Source: CAZCZR01 sp964503455
GTDB lineage: Bacteria > Bacillota > Clostridia > UBA1381
DNA: 9,764 nt
Direction: 5' to 3'
NCBI GenBank assembly: GCA_964503455.1
Contig: CAZCZR010000067.1
Span: 1-9,764, forward strand
Part shown: piece by piece, positions 1 through 5,769 of the stretch
How the letters are laid out: each line of letters starts with the position of its first letter
How positions within the stretch are numbered: position 1 is the first letter of the stretch
Notes under the pieces: model-generated
What the model was told of the DNA's origin: nothing
Database searches by the model: none
What the model saw: the letters and a program-made list of their open reading frames with translations, nothing else
Made by a program: the position numbers and the translations under genes

Positions 1-17
1 CGGTTTGTCCATTCTGA

Positions 18-58
18 AGCTTTTTTCCTATCCCCTAAAAAGGGGATGTTAAAAAGCT
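18..58. repeat. Nested inverted repeat at the window edge
   Basis: The outer arms are AGCTTTTT (18-25) and AAAAAGCT (51-58), a perfect 8-bp match. The inner arms are ATCCCC (30-35) and GGGGAT (42-47) around a TAAAAA loop. Short unpaired stretches (26-29 and 48-50) separate the two stems. Neither strand has a T-tract directly after the structure, so it is not a standard intrinsic terminator. It could be the end of a gene lying off the window, a structured RNA element or a small mobile-element end. Bases 1-130 otherwise hold no supportable gene. Confidence 0.5.
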
Positions 59-130
59 CCGGATCGCAAAAAGGCGGAAATATATAGAATGAGCAATAAG
101 TAAATATCCAGCAGATAAATAAATCGGTAG

Positions 131-170
131 AAAAATGGAGCTGTTTAAAAATGACCTTTTAAACAGCCCC
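131..170 (-). terminator. Rho-independent terminator of the small minus-strand gene
   Basis: A perfect 11-bp inverted repeat, GCTGTTTAAAA (140-150) and TTTTAAACAGC (157-167), has a 6-base loop. Two more G-C pairs lie beyond one mismatch (137-138 with 169-170). Read on the minus strand, the hairpin is followed by TCCA and then five T residues (131-135). It begins about 15 bases after the stop codon of the minus-strand gene at 185-487, which is where its terminator should be. The core of the stem is AT-rich, so termination strength is uncertain. Confidence 0.65.
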
Positions 171-184
171 TGAGGCGGACGGCT

Positions 185-487
185 TTATGTATGCAGTGCG
201 CGGGTATAGGTTTCGACAGCGTCGCCGAAATGCGCCGGCGGGATCTTTTCGGCTATAAGCATATCCAAAAATTTTCTCGCGTCGCCGAGGCGGTAAAACA
301 CATCCGGAACATATTTTGCGTCCACCTCTATGCCGCAGGGGAGAGGCGAGCGCTTTTTTATAAATATGCCGTATTTTTTTAAGTCGCAGTATTCCTTGCG
401 TATATCCGATTCGGTCAGGTAATAGTCGATCACGCACGGCGCGCCGGTATCCCTTTCGGCGGCGGTGCCGTAATGTATCACGAGCAT
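185..487 (-). CDS. Small DUF6514-like protein
   Basis: A 100-residue acidic/basic protein with no signal peptide or membrane segment, so probably cytosolic. The central part carries a YGI motif after a charged stretch (residues about 28-42). The C-terminal third has the pattern KFLDMLIAEKIPPAHFGDAV (about residues 71-90). Both resemble, from memory, the clostridial DUF6514 family: a short beta-rich N-terminus, then a helix ending in a P-x-H/x-x-D-V-x-x-Y/F signature. The function of that family is unknown to me. Start choice: ATG at 485-487 has an AGAAAGGA ribosome binding site (497-504), ten bases upstream. It has its own promoter (524-552) and a terminator hairpin (131-170), which argue that it is a real, independently expressed gene. 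It follows the TetR gene on the same strand by 76 bases. The family assignment is tentative; the gene call is firmer. Confidence 0.68.
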   Translation of the reverse strand: MLVIHYGTAAERDTGAPCVIDYYLTESDIRKEYCDLKKYGIFIKKRSPLPCGIEVDAKYVPDVFYRLGDARKFLDMLIAEKIPPAHFGDAVETYTRALHT

Positions 488-523
488 AAGATCATATCCT
501 TTCTTGCTTGATGGGCAGTTTAT

Positions 524-552
524 ATTATATGCGGCAAAAAAGGATTTAAGAA
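524..552 (-). promoter_or_regulatory. Promoter of the small DUF6514-like gene
   Basis: On the minus strand a perfect TATAAT -10 box (524-529) lies 17 bases from a weak -35, TTCTTA (547-552). Transcription would start near 517, about 30 bases before the start codon, leaving room for the AGAAAGGA ribosome binding site. The -35 matches consensus at only three of six positions, so activity may be low or need an activator. Confidence 0.5.
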
Positions 553-563
553 CTGTTTTGTTT

Positions 564-1118
564 TTACGGATTTAAAAGGATATTCAAATACCTGCACATT
601 GTTTCGGCGGACACGCTGAAATCCGAGTTGACCCACCACTTGATAAGGCTTGTCACCGCGCCGGAATAGTACACTGCCATGACCTCCGGCTCCAGCGGCA
701 GGCGCACCTGCATTTTCGCGCTGTGACTGAAGCTTGTAAGAAGATGATCGTGCATATACTTGAGCAGATAGTTTTCAAAATAGGCGTTTTTTTGAAACAG
801 CGCTTTGCACGTCTGCTTTTCTTTCTCGATATAAGTAAGCATATTGTAGGCTATCTCCAGGTAATAGTGCTTGTATTCATCCGGAGATATGCTTTCCGGC
901 ACAGGCATATCCAGGGGCTTGAAAAATTCGCGGGCGCTTTCTTCAAATAAAGCGTACTTATCCTCGTAATGAGAGTAAAATGTCGCGCGGTTTACCAAGG
1001 CGCGGTTGCATATATCTATGACGGATATTTTGTCCAGAGGCTTTTCTTTTATAAGCTCCGACATGGCTTTTTTCAGAGCGTTGCGCGTCTTTATGACTCT
1101 GAGATCCGAATTGTTCAT
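564..1118 (-). CDS. TetR/AcrR-family transcriptional regulator
   Basis: A 184-residue DNA-binding repressor of usual TetR length. The N-terminus (residues about 7-60) is the TetR helix-turn-helix domain: helix 1 with KTRNALKKAMSEL, then LDKISVIDICNRALVNRATFY-type helices 2 and 3, where RATFYSHYEDKYALFE is the typical recognition helix and following linker. The C-terminal half (about 70-184) is an all-helical ligand/dimer domain resembling the TetR_C_8 (DhaS-like) group, which often accompanies MMPL transporters in Firmicutes. Start: ATG at 1116-1118 with a strong AGGAGGAA site (1126-1133). It is divergent from the MMPL gene across a 228-base region with inverted repeats over both promoters, so it probably represses itself and the transporter until an inducer binds. 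The inducer cannot be read from the sequence. Confidence 0.93.
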   Translation of the reverse strand: MNNSDLRVIKTRNALKKAMSELIKEKPLDKISVIDICNRALVNRATFYSHYEDKYALFEESAREFFKPLDMPVPESISPDEYKHYYLEIAYNMLTYIEKEKQTCKALFQKNAYFENYLLKYMHDHLLTSFSHSAKMQVRLPLEPEVMAVYYSGAVTSLIKWWVNSDFSVSAETMCRYLNILLNP

Positions 1119-1139
1119 TCTTGCGTTCCTCCTATTGTA

Positions 1140-1170
1140 GTATATGTAACAGTATATACCATATTTATAC
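1140..1170. promoter_or_regulatory. Candidate TetR operator over the regulator's own promoter
   Basis: Overlapping inverted repeats built from the same half-site: GTATAT (1140-1145) with ATATAC (1154-1159), spacer 8; a self-complementary GTATATAC (1152-1159); and GTATA (1152-1156) with TATAC (1166-1170), spacer 9. They cover the -10 box, the spacer and the start site of the regulator promoter. The about 20-bp size fits a TetR dimer. Assignment is inference; the AT-richness of the region raises the chance of accidental palindromes. Confidence 0.45.
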
Positions 1171-1179
1171 AGGTGTCAA
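1151..1179 (-). promoter_or_regulatory. Promoter of the TetR-family gene
   Basis: On the minus strand a consensus -35, TTGACA (1174-1179), is followed after 17 bases by TATACT (1151-1156), five of six consensus positions. The expected start is near 1144. That gives a short leader of about 25 bases containing the AGGAGGAA ribosome binding site. It is a strong housekeeping-type promoter and is overlapped by the palindromes at 1140-1170, as expected for autoregulation. Confidence 0.75.
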
Positions 1180-1260
1180 TTATTAAAACGGGAAAAGTGT
1201 ATGTTAAAAGACAATTTCACGATAAATGTCTATTAAAATGCAATTGTGTCAAATTGATTG

Positions 1261-1289
1261 TTGAAATTATAAAGGCAGCGCACTATAAT
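1261..1289 (+). promoter_or_regulatory. Promoter of the MMPL transporter operon
   Basis: TTGAAA (1261-1266) and a perfect TATAAT (1284-1289) are separated by exactly 17 bases. The predicted start is near 1296, giving a leader of about 50 bases before the ATG at 1347. Just upstream, CAATT (1241-1245) and AATTG (1252-1256) form a 5-bp inverted repeat with a 6-base spacer, a possible regulator site. Confidence 0.75.
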
Positions 1290-1293
1290 ATAA

Positions 1294-1318
1294 AATACAG
1301 ATGTATTAATATACTGTA
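1294..1318. promoter_or_regulatory. Candidate operator at the MMPL transcription start
   Basis: AATACA (1294-1299) and TGTATT (1302-1307) form a perfect 6-bp inverted repeat with a 2-base centre, directly on the predicted start site. A wider pair, TACAG (1296-1300) and CTGTA (1314-1318), overlaps it. The segment 1309-1317 reads ATATACTGT, the reverse complement of ACAGTATAT at 1149-1157 over the regulator promoter. A repressor bound here would block the operon. This is inference from position and symmetry only. Confidence 0.4.
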
Positions 1319-1334
1319 AAAGTCTATTTGGAAC

Positions 1335-1341
1335 AGGCGGG
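1335..1341 (+). promoter_or_regulatory. Ribosome binding site that decides the MMPL start
   Basis: AGGCGGG resembles the AGGAGG consensus. It abuts the in-frame GTG at 1341, so it cannot serve that codon, but it lies 5 bases from the ATG at 1347. I therefore place the start at 1347 rather than at 1341. Confidence 0.55.
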
Positions 1342-1346
1342 TGCAA

Positions 1347-3401
1347 ATGGATAAGATAACGGAAAAAATCCTGCACGCGAAGGTGCTGATAGTGGCTGTA
1401 TTTCTGATTCTTACGGCCGTATCGCTTATCGCGTCGCAGCTTGTGGAGGTCAACTACAACATAATGGACTATCTGCCGGACGACGCGCCCTCAACGGTGG
1501 CGCTTGATATTATGGACGAGCAGTATCAAAAGGGCACGCCCAACGCGAGAGTAATGCTGCGGGACACGGCAATACCGGAGGTCTTGGAATACAAAAAAAG
1601 GATCGCGGCGGTAAAAGGCGTCGAGGAGGTCACATGGCTTGACGACGAGGAGAACATATATCAGCCTATTGAGTTTATGGACCGCGACACTGTGAAAACG
1701 TATTATATCGGCAGCAACGCCCTTTTAACGGTGACCCTTGACGAGGATATAAAAGCCGACGCGCTTGACGCCATAAAGGAGATATGCGGCGACAAGGGAG
1801 CGTATTCGGGTACGGCGGTAGAGGCTGTGGCGGCGCAGCAGGAAACCACGAAGGAAATAAGCAAGATCATAAAGATAGTCGTTGTGATAATCCTTGTAAT
1901 ACTGCTTCTGACAACGGGATCGTGGCTGGAGCCGGTGCTGTTTCTGGTAACGATAGGAGTTGCCATAGCGCTGAATAAAGGCACAAACCTGTTTTTGGGC
2001 GAAATATCGTTTGTCACGAACGCGGCGGGCAGCGTGCTGCAGCTGGCGGTGTCGATGGACTATTCGATTTTTTTACTTAACAGCTTCGAAAAATTCCGCC
2101 GTGAATATCCGAACGATCCGCGTATGGCAATGGCGTGCGCCGTGAAGAAATCCGTCGGAAGCATAATGTCGTCCGGACTCACTACGGTGACAGGCTTCGC
2201 CGCGCTTATACTGATGCGCTTCAAGATAGGCCCCGATATGGGAATAGTTATGGTAAAGTCTATAGTGCTGTCGCTTATATCGGTGCTTATGTTTATGCCG
2301 TCGCTTGTACTTTGCACATACAAGCTGATCGACAAGACAAAGCATAAAATGCTGTTCGGCTCCTTCGACAGGATAACGAAGGCGGTCATAAAAATGCGCG
2401 TTCCGGTGCTGGTGATATTTGCGGTTATAACCGTGCCGTGCATTTTCGCTCAGCGGGCGAATACCTTTACATACGGCTCAAACGGCATATATGCCGAGGG
2501 TACGAGGGTAGGCGATGATGTGGCGGAGATAGAGAGCATTTTCGGGAAATCAAACCTTGTGGTGCTTATGGTGCCGAGGGATACGATGTCGGAGGAAAAA
2601 GCGCTTGCCCAAGAGCTTAAGGCCATGGAGGGGATAACCTCCGTGGTGACGTATTCGGAAACGGTCGGCGCGTCGATACCGTCCGAATTTGTGCCGAAGG
2701 ATCAGCTTTCGCAGCTCATATCGCGCGATTATTCGCGTTATGTCATAACCATCGACTATCCCGCCGAGGGCGAGGCGACGTTTGCCAAGGTGGACGAAAT
2801 AAAGGCGGCAGCGCAAAGACACTACCCCGACAAGTACAAAATAGTCGGCAACAGCGTCAGCTCATACGATCTGAAAGACGTTGTGACGGCGGACAGCGTG
2901 AAGGTAAATCTTGTGTCTGTGCTTGCGATAGCGCTGATACTGTTTGTGAATTTCAAATCGCTGTCGCTGCCGGTCATACTTTTGGCGGTTATAGAATCGT
3001 CTATATGGATAAATCTGTCGGTGCCGTATTTTACGGATCTGACGCTGTTTTATATAGGCTACCTTATAATAAGCTCAATACAGCTCGGCGCCACGGTGGA
3101 CTACGCAATATTGTTCGCGGACGAATACAAGCTGAACCGTCAAAGGTACGGCAAGAGAGAAGCTGTGGAGAAAACGCTCTCGTCAACGCTTCTGTCGATA
3201 CTTACCTCCGGCGGAATACTTGCCGTCAGCGGCTTCACGCTCGGCGCGTTTTCCACAAACGGACTTATATCGCAGCTCGGCGTGCTTATAGGCAGGGGCG
3301 CGCTTCTGTCCATGGTGCTTGTAATATTTGTCCTGCCCGCTATCATTTACACGGCGGACGGCATTATAAAGAAAACAACGCTTAAGGCGAATTTTAAATA
3401 G
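1347..3401 (+). CDS. MMPL-family (RND superfamily) membrane transporter
   Basis: A 684-residue integral membrane protein of the MMPL/HAE3 group of RND exporters, proton-driven pumps for lipids or amphiphiles. It has the expected two-fold architecture. TM1 (about 12-33) is followed by a first outside domain (34-170, opening with a DYLPDD motif), then a five-helix bundle. TM7 (about 352-370) is followed by a second outside domain (371-518), then a second bundle from TM8 (about 520). The proton-relay Asp-Tyr pairs known from MmpL3 TM4 and TM10 are present in both halves: D238-Y239 (in SMDYSIFLL) and D585-Y586 (in TVDYAILFADEY). At about 700 residues it is like the compact Firmicutes members such as YdfJ, without the long cytosolic tail of mycobacterial MmpL3. 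It is the first gene after the TetR-facing promoter. Substrate unknown; lipid, surfactant or drug export are all possible. Confidence 0.92.
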   Translation: MDKITEKILHAKVLIVAVFLILTAVSLIASQLVEVNYNIMDYLPDDAPSTVALDIMDEQYQKGTPNARVMLRDTAIPEVLEYKKRIAAVKGVEEVTWLDDEENIYQPIEFMDRDTVKTYYIGSNALLTVTLDEDIKADALDAIKEICGDKGAYSGTAVEAVAAQQETTKEISKIIKIVVVIILVILLLTTGSWLEPVLFLVTIGVAIALNKGTNLFLGEISFVTNAAGSVLQLAVSMDYSIFLLNSFEKFRREYPNDPRMAMACAVKKSVGSIMSSGLTTVTGFAALILMRFKIGPDMGIVMVKSIVLSLISVLMFMPSLVLCTYKLIDKTKHKMLFGSFDRITKAVIKMRVPVLVIFAVITVPCIFAQRANTFTYGSNGIYAEGTRVGDDVAEIESIFGKSNLVVLMVPRDTMSEEKALAQELKAMEGITSVVTYSETVGASIPSEFVPKDQLSQLISRDYSRYVITIDYPAEGEATFAKVDEIKAAAQRHYPDKYKIVGNSVSSYDLKDVVTADSVKVNLVSVLAIALILFVNFKSLSLPVILLAVIESSIWINLSVPYFTDLTLFYIGYLIISSIQLGATVDYAILFADEYKLNRQRYGKREAVEKTLSSTLLSILTSGGILAVSGFTLGAFSTNGLISQLGVLIGRGALLSMVLVIFVLPAIIYTADGIIKKTTLKANFK

Positions 3402-3421
3402 AATAAGGTTAAACAAAAAAA

Positions 3422-3459
3422 TTCAGACGGCAAAGCCTTGGGCTAAAAATTTCAGACGG
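3422..3459 (+). repeat. Direct repeat flanking a small hairpin between the first two operon genes
   Basis: TTCAGACGG occurs at 3422-3430 and again at 3451-3459, each preceded by an A-rich run. Between them AGCC (3434-3437) and GGCT (3441-3444) can form a 4-bp stem. The second copy overlaps the GGGAG ribosome binding site of the next gene. There is no T-tract, so this is not a terminator; read-through from the transporter gene is expected. Confidence 0.4.
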
Positions 3460-3472
3460 GAGATGTTTGTAT

Positions 3473-5617
3473 ATGAAAAAGAAGCTGCTTGTTATAGCTC
3501 TGGCGGCAGCGCAGCTTATGTCGTGCGCGGTATACGCGGCGCCGTATGACAAAGAGGAGGTGGTCTATGTAACGCTTTCCTCATCGGGCGCGCGGGAGAA
3601 GCTGATAGTGGTCAATTCCGTAAAGACAAACGGCGCGGCGAGTATAACGGATTACGGCAATTACAAAAATATAAAGAACCTCTCATCAACCAAGTCGCCG
3701 GACGTCAGCGGGAATACCATAACGTGGGACACGGAAGGGATCGACGAATTTTATTATCAGGGAGAGAAGGAGTCGGGAGAGCTGCCGTGGAATATAAGCA
3801 TAAGGTATACGCTTGACGGGAAGCCGCTTTCGGGCGAGGAGCTTATAGGCAAAAGCGGCAAGGCTTCGATAGAGATTGACGCGCAGCTTAACGATAAGGC
3901 CGATTCCTACTACACGGATAACTATATGGCGCAGCTGTCGTTTACGCTTGATTCGGAGAAATGCTCCGGCATTGTTTGCGACGACGCGACTATAGCCACG
4001 GTCGGCTCGGAAAAGCAGCTGACGATAATGATACTTCCCAAAAGCTCCAAAACTATAAAGGTCGCATTTGACACTAAGGATTTTGAAATGGACGGGATGA
4101 CAATTGCCATGCTGAAGCTGTCGGACGGCATTTTCGGAAGCACAGTCGATACGGCGTCGGCGGCGATGTCGGAGGTCACGGACGGGATCTCGGCGCTTCT
4201 TGACGGCAGCGGTCAGCTTAAAAACGGAGCGGAGGACCTTGCGGACGGAGTGGCGCTTTTGAATACCGGCGCGCAGGGGATAAAGAACTCGCTTCCGGCG
4301 TTTCGGTCGGGAATGGAGGAGATCGGCGCGGGCGCGGACAGCCTTGACGGAGGCTTGTCAAAGCTTGTGAGCGGATCATCGGAAGTAAGGTCGGGGCTTT
4401 CGGAGCTTGATTCAAGGTCGTCGGAGCTTGCGTCGGGAATAAGCGCCATCGAAGGCGGACTGTCACAGATGACAAAAAACAAACGAAAGGTACAGTCCGG
4501 ACTTTCGGAGCTTAAAAAAAGCAAGTCCGCGCTGAATGAGCTGACCTCGGCGGGCGATGAGCTGAACAGCGGCTATGCCGCGCTGCATGACGGCATAGCG
4601 GAGATCGCGGACAAAAAAGAGGAGATACAGTCCGGACTTTCGGAGCTTCACAATTCAAGCACCGACATATCGGCGATCTCGTCGGGACTCGATTCGCTGG
4701 ATTCGGGACTTGAGAGCATATACTCCGCCATGGCGCAGCAGGAAAAGCTGCTCACGGCGCTTTACGGCATGGCGGCGCAGAATCCCGCGCTTGCGGAAAT
4801 GGCGCAGTATCTGGCGCAGGCAAATTACATAGCGGGCAGCGTTAAAAGCGGCGCGGCTTCGGCAATGAGCGGTGTGACACAGCTTTCGGACGGGGTGTCG
4901 CAGGCGCAGGACGGCATAAATACGCTTTACTCCGCTGCCGACACATTCGGGAACGCGGCTCTTGCGATGACAGACGGCGCGCAGCAGCTTGAGGACGCTT
5001 CGGATCAGCTGAACAGCGGTCTTTCGGAGTATACGGACGGCGCCGGATCCGCAGGGGAGCTTTACTCGTCGGCGGAGCAGTTCGGCAATTCGGCGCTCGC
5101 GCTTATACAGGGAGCGGAGAAGCTTCAGGGCGGAGCGAAGCAGCTTCGAGAAGGCTTCGGCGCGTATTCCGACGGCGTGGGAACGCTGGCGTCGGAGTAT
5201 ATGACTCTTGACAACGGCATATTCTCCGCCCACGAGGGCGCGTCGGCTCTTAAATACGGAGCGTTAAACGCCGTATCGGGCGCCGACAGCCTGACAAGCG
5301 TGACGGAGGAGCTTGCGGAGAATATAGATAAGCTTGATAACAGTACGCAAGGACTTCCATCAAGCGTGTCGCAGCTTTCGGACGGAGTAGATACGCTGTA
5401 TGACGGTGTGTCGGGAGTTGACATAGCCTCGATGATAGCGGCGGGCAGCAATGCAAAGGCGGTATCATTCGCCGCCCCGAACACGGCAAAGCCGGAAAGG
5501 GTGCAGTTTCTGGAAAAGACCCCCGATCTGCATATAGAGGATGCGGAAAAGGATGCGGAGGAACAGCCTAAAAAGGGATTTTTCCAAAAGCTTGCGGATC
5601 TGTTCAGGAAGAAATAA
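3473..5617 (+). CDS. Secreted x-x-x-Leu-x-x-Gly heptad-repeat protein
   Basis: A 714-residue exported protein. Residues 1-23 are a signal peptide (MKKK, hydrophobic core, VYA-A cleavage). A cysteine at 18 follows LMS, but Gln at -4 makes a lipobox unlikely. Residues about 24-230 form a beta-rich domain (DYGNYKNIKNL motif, Trp at ITWDTEG) that I associate from memory with MMPL-linked clostridial proteins. Residues about 235-648 are x-x-x-Leu-x-x-Gly heptads (TIGR03057-like, as in YhgE/Pip proteins), interrupted near 427-460 by an Ala-rich segment that could be the tip of a long antiparallel coiled coil. The C-terminus is acidic, ending in KKGFFQKLADLFRKK, a possible amphipathic membrane-touching helix. 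Unlike YhgE it has no C-terminal membrane bundle. Start: ATG at 3473, 10 bases after GGGAG (3458-3462); the in-frame TTG at 3467 is too close. It lies 71 bases after the transporter, suggesting a partner role, perhaps as its extracytoplasmic extension. Molecular function is unknown. Confidence 0.85.
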   Translation: MKKKLLVIALAAAQLMSCAVYAAPYDKEEVVYVTLSSSGAREKLIVVNSVKTNGAASITDYGNYKNIKNLSSTKSPDVSGNTITWDTEGIDEFYYQGEKESGELPWNISIRYTLDGKPLSGEELIGKSGKASIEIDAQLNDKADSYYTDNYMAQLSFTLDSEKCSGIVCDDATIATVGSEKQLTIMILPKSSKTIKVAFDTKDFEMDGMTIAMLKLSDGIFGSTVDTASAAMSEVTDGISALLDGSGQLKNGAEDLADGVALLNTGAQGIKNSLPAFRSGMEEIGAGADSLDGGLSKLVSGSSEVRSGLSELDSRSSELASGISAIEGGLSQMTKNKRKVQSGLSELKKSKSALNELTSAGDELNSGYAALHDGIAEIADKKEEIQSGLSELHNSSTDISAISSGLDSLDSGLESIYSAMAQQEKLLTALYGMAAQNPALAEMAQYLAQANYIAGSVKSGAASAMSGVTQLSDGVSQAQDGINTLYSAADTFGNAALAMTDGAQQLEDASDQLNSGLSEYTDGAGSAGELYSSAEQFGNSALALIQGAEKLQGGAKQLREGFGAYSDGVGTLASEYMTLDNGIFSAHEGASALKYGALNAVSGADSLTSVTEELAENIDKLDNSTQGLPSSVSQLSDGVDTLYDGVSGVDIASMIAAGSNAKAVSFAAPNTAKPERVQFLEKTPDLHIEDAEKDAEEQPKKGFFQKLADLFRKK
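4491..4648 (+). repeat. Exact 23-base direct repeat, 135 bases apart, in the heptad gene
   Basis: Bases 4491-4513 and 4626-4648 are identical and encode the QSGLSEL motif in the same frame (from V340 and I385). The spacing of 135 bases is 45 codons. A diverged third copy, RSGLSEL, lies 35 residues before the first. The exact identity suggests recent duplication or gene conversion within the coiled-coil region. Confidence 0.8.
4925..5194 (+). repeat. Tandem 45-residue duplication in the heptad gene
   Basis: Residues 485-529 and 530-574 align without gaps; I count 20 identities in 45. Each unit starts LYS-A/S-A, has FGN-A/S-AL in the first third, and ends with Y-T/S-DG. The 135-base period is the same as that of the exact 23-base repeat upstream. 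Forty-five is not a multiple of seven, so each unit shifts the heptad phase by three residues. Confidence 0.75.
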
Positions 5618-5741
5618 TCGCATGGATAACGTGAAAAATAAGCGTCGCATCTCACCTCCTTTCGGGACTTGGAGTATACACATACGCCGTCGCCCCTCAA
5701 GAAGGCAATCTGCTTGCTTCTTTTCCGCGTTACTGATTTAA

Positions 5742-5756
5742 GCCGCCAAAGGCGGC
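5742..5756 (+). other. Intercistronic hairpin before the adaptor gene
   Basis: GCCGCC (5742-5747) and GGCGGC (5751-5756) form a perfect GC-only 6-bp stem with an AAA loop. It is followed not by T residues but by the GGGAGG ribosome binding site (5759-5764) of the next gene. It may be an RNA-processing or stabilising element between the two gene pairs, or a modulator of ribosome access. The rest of the 5618-5769 gap shows an imperfect inverted repeat (5699-5708 with 5714-5722) and no convincing plus-strand promoter. Confidence 0.5.
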
Positions 5757-5769
5757 ATGGGAGGTTAAG

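Noticed and set aside
1341..1343. GTG as start of the MMPL gene
   Set aside because: The AGGCGG site directly abuts it, while ATG at 1347 has usable spacing and gives the same protein minus two residues.
3467..3469. TTG as start of the heptad-repeat gene
   Set aside because: It is only 4 bases after GGGAG. The in-frame ATG at 3473 gives a clean signal peptide starting MKKK.
3524..3526. Cys18 of the heptad protein as a lipobox cysteine
   Set aside because: The preceding residues are Q-L-M-S. Gln at -4 breaks the usual pattern, and a good signal peptidase I site (VYA-A) follows.
4213..4524. Short regular repeats in the heptad region as a possible CRISPR-like array
   Set aside because: They lie in frame and encode degenerate x-x-x-Leu-x-x-Gly heptads. 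There are no constant repeats with unique spacers.
4655..5233. Long minus-strand open frame (192 codons) opposite the heptad gene
   Set aside because: No ribosome binding site was seen, the composition is Arg/Leu-rich as in antisense shadows, and the opposite frame has clear heptads and a signal peptide.
5125..5700. Minus-strand open frame of 191 codons crossing the end of the heptad gene
   Set aside because: Ser/Pro-rich shadow of the repeat codons. The strong ribosome binding site at 5652-5662 serves a different frame.
5699..5725. Imperfect inverted repeat followed by a few T residues after the heptad gene
   Set aside because: The stem is weak, has a bulge, and is followed by only a broken T run, so I do not call a terminator.
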